Assembly (NCBI RefSeq): GCF_000250985.1
Contig: NW_013524646.1
Location: forward strand, 275,601 to 339,600
DNA: 64,000 nucleotides
Direction: 5' to 3'
Source: Nematocida parisii ERTm1
Taxonomy: Eukaryota; Microsporidia
In this document: positions 62,214-64,000 of the stretch, in pieces
Numbering within the stretch: position 1 is the stretch's first letter
Layout: each line of letters opens with the position of its first letter
The notes under the pieces: model-generated
Told to the model about the DNA's origin: nothing
The model's database searches: none
Seen by the model: only the letters and a program-made list of their open reading frames with translations
Made by a program: the position numbers and the translations under genes

Positions 62214-64000
62214 ATGAAAATTACGAAAATAAAAATAGAAAGAACTTCGGTAATGTTATCTGTCATATACATGCATGGGTGCTTAACTATTCTAGAGGCG
62301 CTGAATAGTGTCATTTGTACATCAAATGAAAATTCTTCTGGGTTTGATTTAGATGTGGCCCCAAATAGAAACAGCACGAAAGAATCAGATTTGAATAAGT
62401 ATTTAATATTCGAAGAGCAATTAAATAATCTAACAGCAGCGGAAAAAATTGAAATATTAAGTTTTAAAAAAATTAATCGACAGAGCACAAGTGCATACTC
62501 CAATGCTACATCATATGCAGAATCTCAATTAAGTAAGAATAAAGCCACTAGCAATAGTATAACCGAACATCAAGAGTTTCATAATACTAATACTCGTAGT
62601 ATAAAAAGCATTCTAGCGGCTCCCTATAATAGTAGAAAAAGAAAAATTGTCAAGCCTATAAAAAATATACATCAAAGAAAGTTGGCTAGTACGCCTTCTA
62701 AAATACATGTGTTTAGAGACTCTGATGAGTATAAGAAGTTCTTAGAAGAACTGCACACTTATAAACTGTCAGTGAAAAATCATAACAAAGACATGCAGTG
62801 TATTGTTCCATCATTTTTTGACCAGGATATAGATATTATTTTCACTAAAAAGGAAATTTCAGATTTGGCAAATCATATAATCATTAAAGCTAAAAAGAAT
62901 AAAAATTTATGGGCATGCCTGCCTACTATTAAAGAAAAAAATATAAAAACAAAGCTAGCTGTGATTAAAGAACTATCACGCAATTTATATAAAATGAATT
63001 CTATATTTAAAGGTTATAAGATCTCCTACTACTATAATATGTTTCGGAATTTAAATAATTATTTGATTAAGAATTGTAGTTCTTATTATAATACACCTAT
63101 AAGGTATTCCGAAAACAACAAAATAGTGAAATTTAAAAACTATAAAATTTCCCTTGGTGACATATACAGTAAAAGAGACATAAATCTTTTGTGGCATATA
63201 GAAAGTATGCTTTTATCTAGTACAAATCAGAAGACCCAGCGGTTTATTCGTAATATAAACAAAAATTTAGATGACCTACAGCTAAAAAGACAGCTGCTGT
63301 TGATTTTATGCATTCCTGAGATATATGAAGATCTATTTTATATGAAATATGAAGAGATTAGTCGAGTAAAAAATAGAATTCTTTATACGAATCTCAATGA
63401 AGCAGATATATATCAGTCTAGCCTTTTTTGTATTATAGAATACTTACACGGAATTATTCATAAAAATGCAGAAATAATGGATGCATCCTTTAAAAAAATA
63501 CAAATTATTATAAAAAATCTATATTTATCGCCCATACATAGTGAAATTAATATATATAGGATTGTGTACAAAACATTTGCTGATTTCTATAAATATTCTT
63601 TATATTTATATGAAATAGACACTGATTATCATATAAATAATAATCTGGAGAGTGCCAGTCTAAGATATCATGCCATGAGAAAGTACTTAAAAATGCCACA
63701 AAACAATGTAACTCTATACCAAGGAAAAAATGTTGTTATAATACCAAATTACAAAAGATGCATGTTGACATTTGACTATATTGATAAATCTTCGAATAAA
63801 AGAATATTAGATAGAATAGAAAACAAAAAAATAACATATAGTTATATGGGAAAAGAAAGTATAGAACTATCTTATTGCCATCACTACCATGTGCAAGTTG
63901 TAGACAATAGTACGCATCGTGTGCATATTATGCATATTCCTTTCTTTGTTTCTAATGACGCTGGGACTATTAAGTACAACTATATACACACACTTGAAGA
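62214..64000 (+). CDS. large secreted protein, family B, second member (cut by window edge)
   Basis: An uninterrupted frame of 595 codons runs from the ATG at 62214-62216 to the window end. The leader (SVMLSVIYMHGCLTILEALN) is a weaker signal peptide than that of the 58081 gene. Shared order with 58081-61113: basic patch KPIKNIHQRKL, then DEYKKFLEELH, then IKTKLAVIKELS, then LKRQLLLILCIPEIYEDLFYMKYE, then IIEYLHGIIHKNAEIMDASFKKI, then YCHHYHVQVVDNSTHRVHI. Overall identity is moderate, but two DNA stretches are almost identical. The tail lies outside the window. Confidence 0.75.
   Translation, partial: MKITKIKIERTSVMLSVIYMHGCLTILEALNSVICTSNENSSGFDLDVAPNRNSTKESDLNKYLIFEEQLNNLTAAEKIEILSFKKINRQSTSAYSNATSYAESQLSKNKATSNSITEHQEFHNTNTRSIKSILAAPYNSRKRKIVKPIKNIHQRKLASTPSKIHVFRDSDEYKKFLEELHTYKLSVKNHNKDMQCIVPSFFDQDIDIIFTKKEISDLANHIIIKAKKNKNLWACLPTIKEKNIKTKLAVIKELSRNLYKMNSIFKGYKISYYYNMFRNLNNYLIKNCSSYYNTPIRYSENNKIVKFKNYKISLGDIYSKRDINLLWHIESMLLSSTNQKTQRFIRNINKNLDDLQLKRQLLLILCIPEIYEDLFYMKYEEISRVKNRILYTNLNEADIYQSSLFCIIEYLHGIIHKNAEIMDASFKKIQIIIKNLYLSPIHSEINIYRIVYKTFADFYKYSLYLYEIDTDYHINNNLESASLRYHAMRKYLKMPQNNVTLYQGKNVVIIPNYKRCMLTFDYIDKSSNKRILDRIENKKITYSYMGKESIELSYCHHYHVQVVDNSTHRVHIMHIPFFVSNDAGTIKYNYIHTLE

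Overview
The window looks like a piece of a microsporidian nuclear genome, most like the nematode-infecting genus Nematocida. The reasons are: intronless, tightly packed eukaryotic housekeeping genes that are shorter than their relatives; low G+C; two families of large secreted proteins with no recognisable domain; and a microsporidian-type chitin-deacetylase-like protein. The genus is an inference; eukaryotic nuclear origin is certain (eRF1, TFIIIB, TFIID, Mediator, proteasome, INO80 and APC/C subunits). Both ends cut through genes: BRF1 at the left edge (minus strand) and a secreted-family gene at the right edge (plus strand).

Left block (1-10.7 kb) is dense housekeeping DNA: BRF1, a histone-fold TAF, a PRC1/Ase1-type protein split over two frames, a small basic protein, Sen54, an eIF4E-type cap-binding protein, an Rtt109-like protein, MRT4, MYG1, proteasome beta-3 and ARP5. 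Genes are on both strands and some neighbours overlap or nearly touch.

Central block (about 10.7-40.4 kb) has a different texture. Its spacers are long, very AT-rich and filled with a dispersed 12-mer, TGTGTAATAAGT or its complement, with two further short motifs (ATAACGG and TTCGGGTTAT). The same words also sit inside reading frames. Genes here are V-ATPase subunit E, DRG1/Rbg1, eRF1, Pus7, TFB5, Med18, E2F, a GRAM/PH-like protein, APC10, acetyl-CoA synthetase, MLH1, a C2H2 zinc-finger protein, a propeller-like protein and several unrecognised proteins. Acetyl-CoA synthetase, MLH1, a helical protein and a secreted protein are each interrupted by frame changes.

Right block (42-64 kb) returns to ordinary composition: a DGAT1/ACAT-type MBOAT acyltransferase, two small proteins (a zinc-ribbon protein and a 55-residue Srp40 C-terminal-domain protein), UTP13, a karyopherin-beta exportin, an AGC-like kinase, TAF7, a chitin-deacetylase-like surface protein whose signal peptide lies in another frame, and three secreted-family genes.

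Functionally the window covers transcription (BRF1, TAF8/3-like, TAF7, Med18, TFB5, E2F, ARP5), RNA processing and translation (Sen54, Pus7, eIF4E, eRF1, DRG1, MRT4, UTP13), cell division (PRC1, APC10) and host-interface proteins. The most noteworthy signals are the dispersed 12-mer, its presence in frame within genes, recurrent one-base frame breaks including an A-AAA-AAA-stop heptamer in PRC1 and a broken MLH1, start codons of divergent genes only 10-45 bp apart, and apparent gene-conversion tracts between the two right-hand secreted genes.
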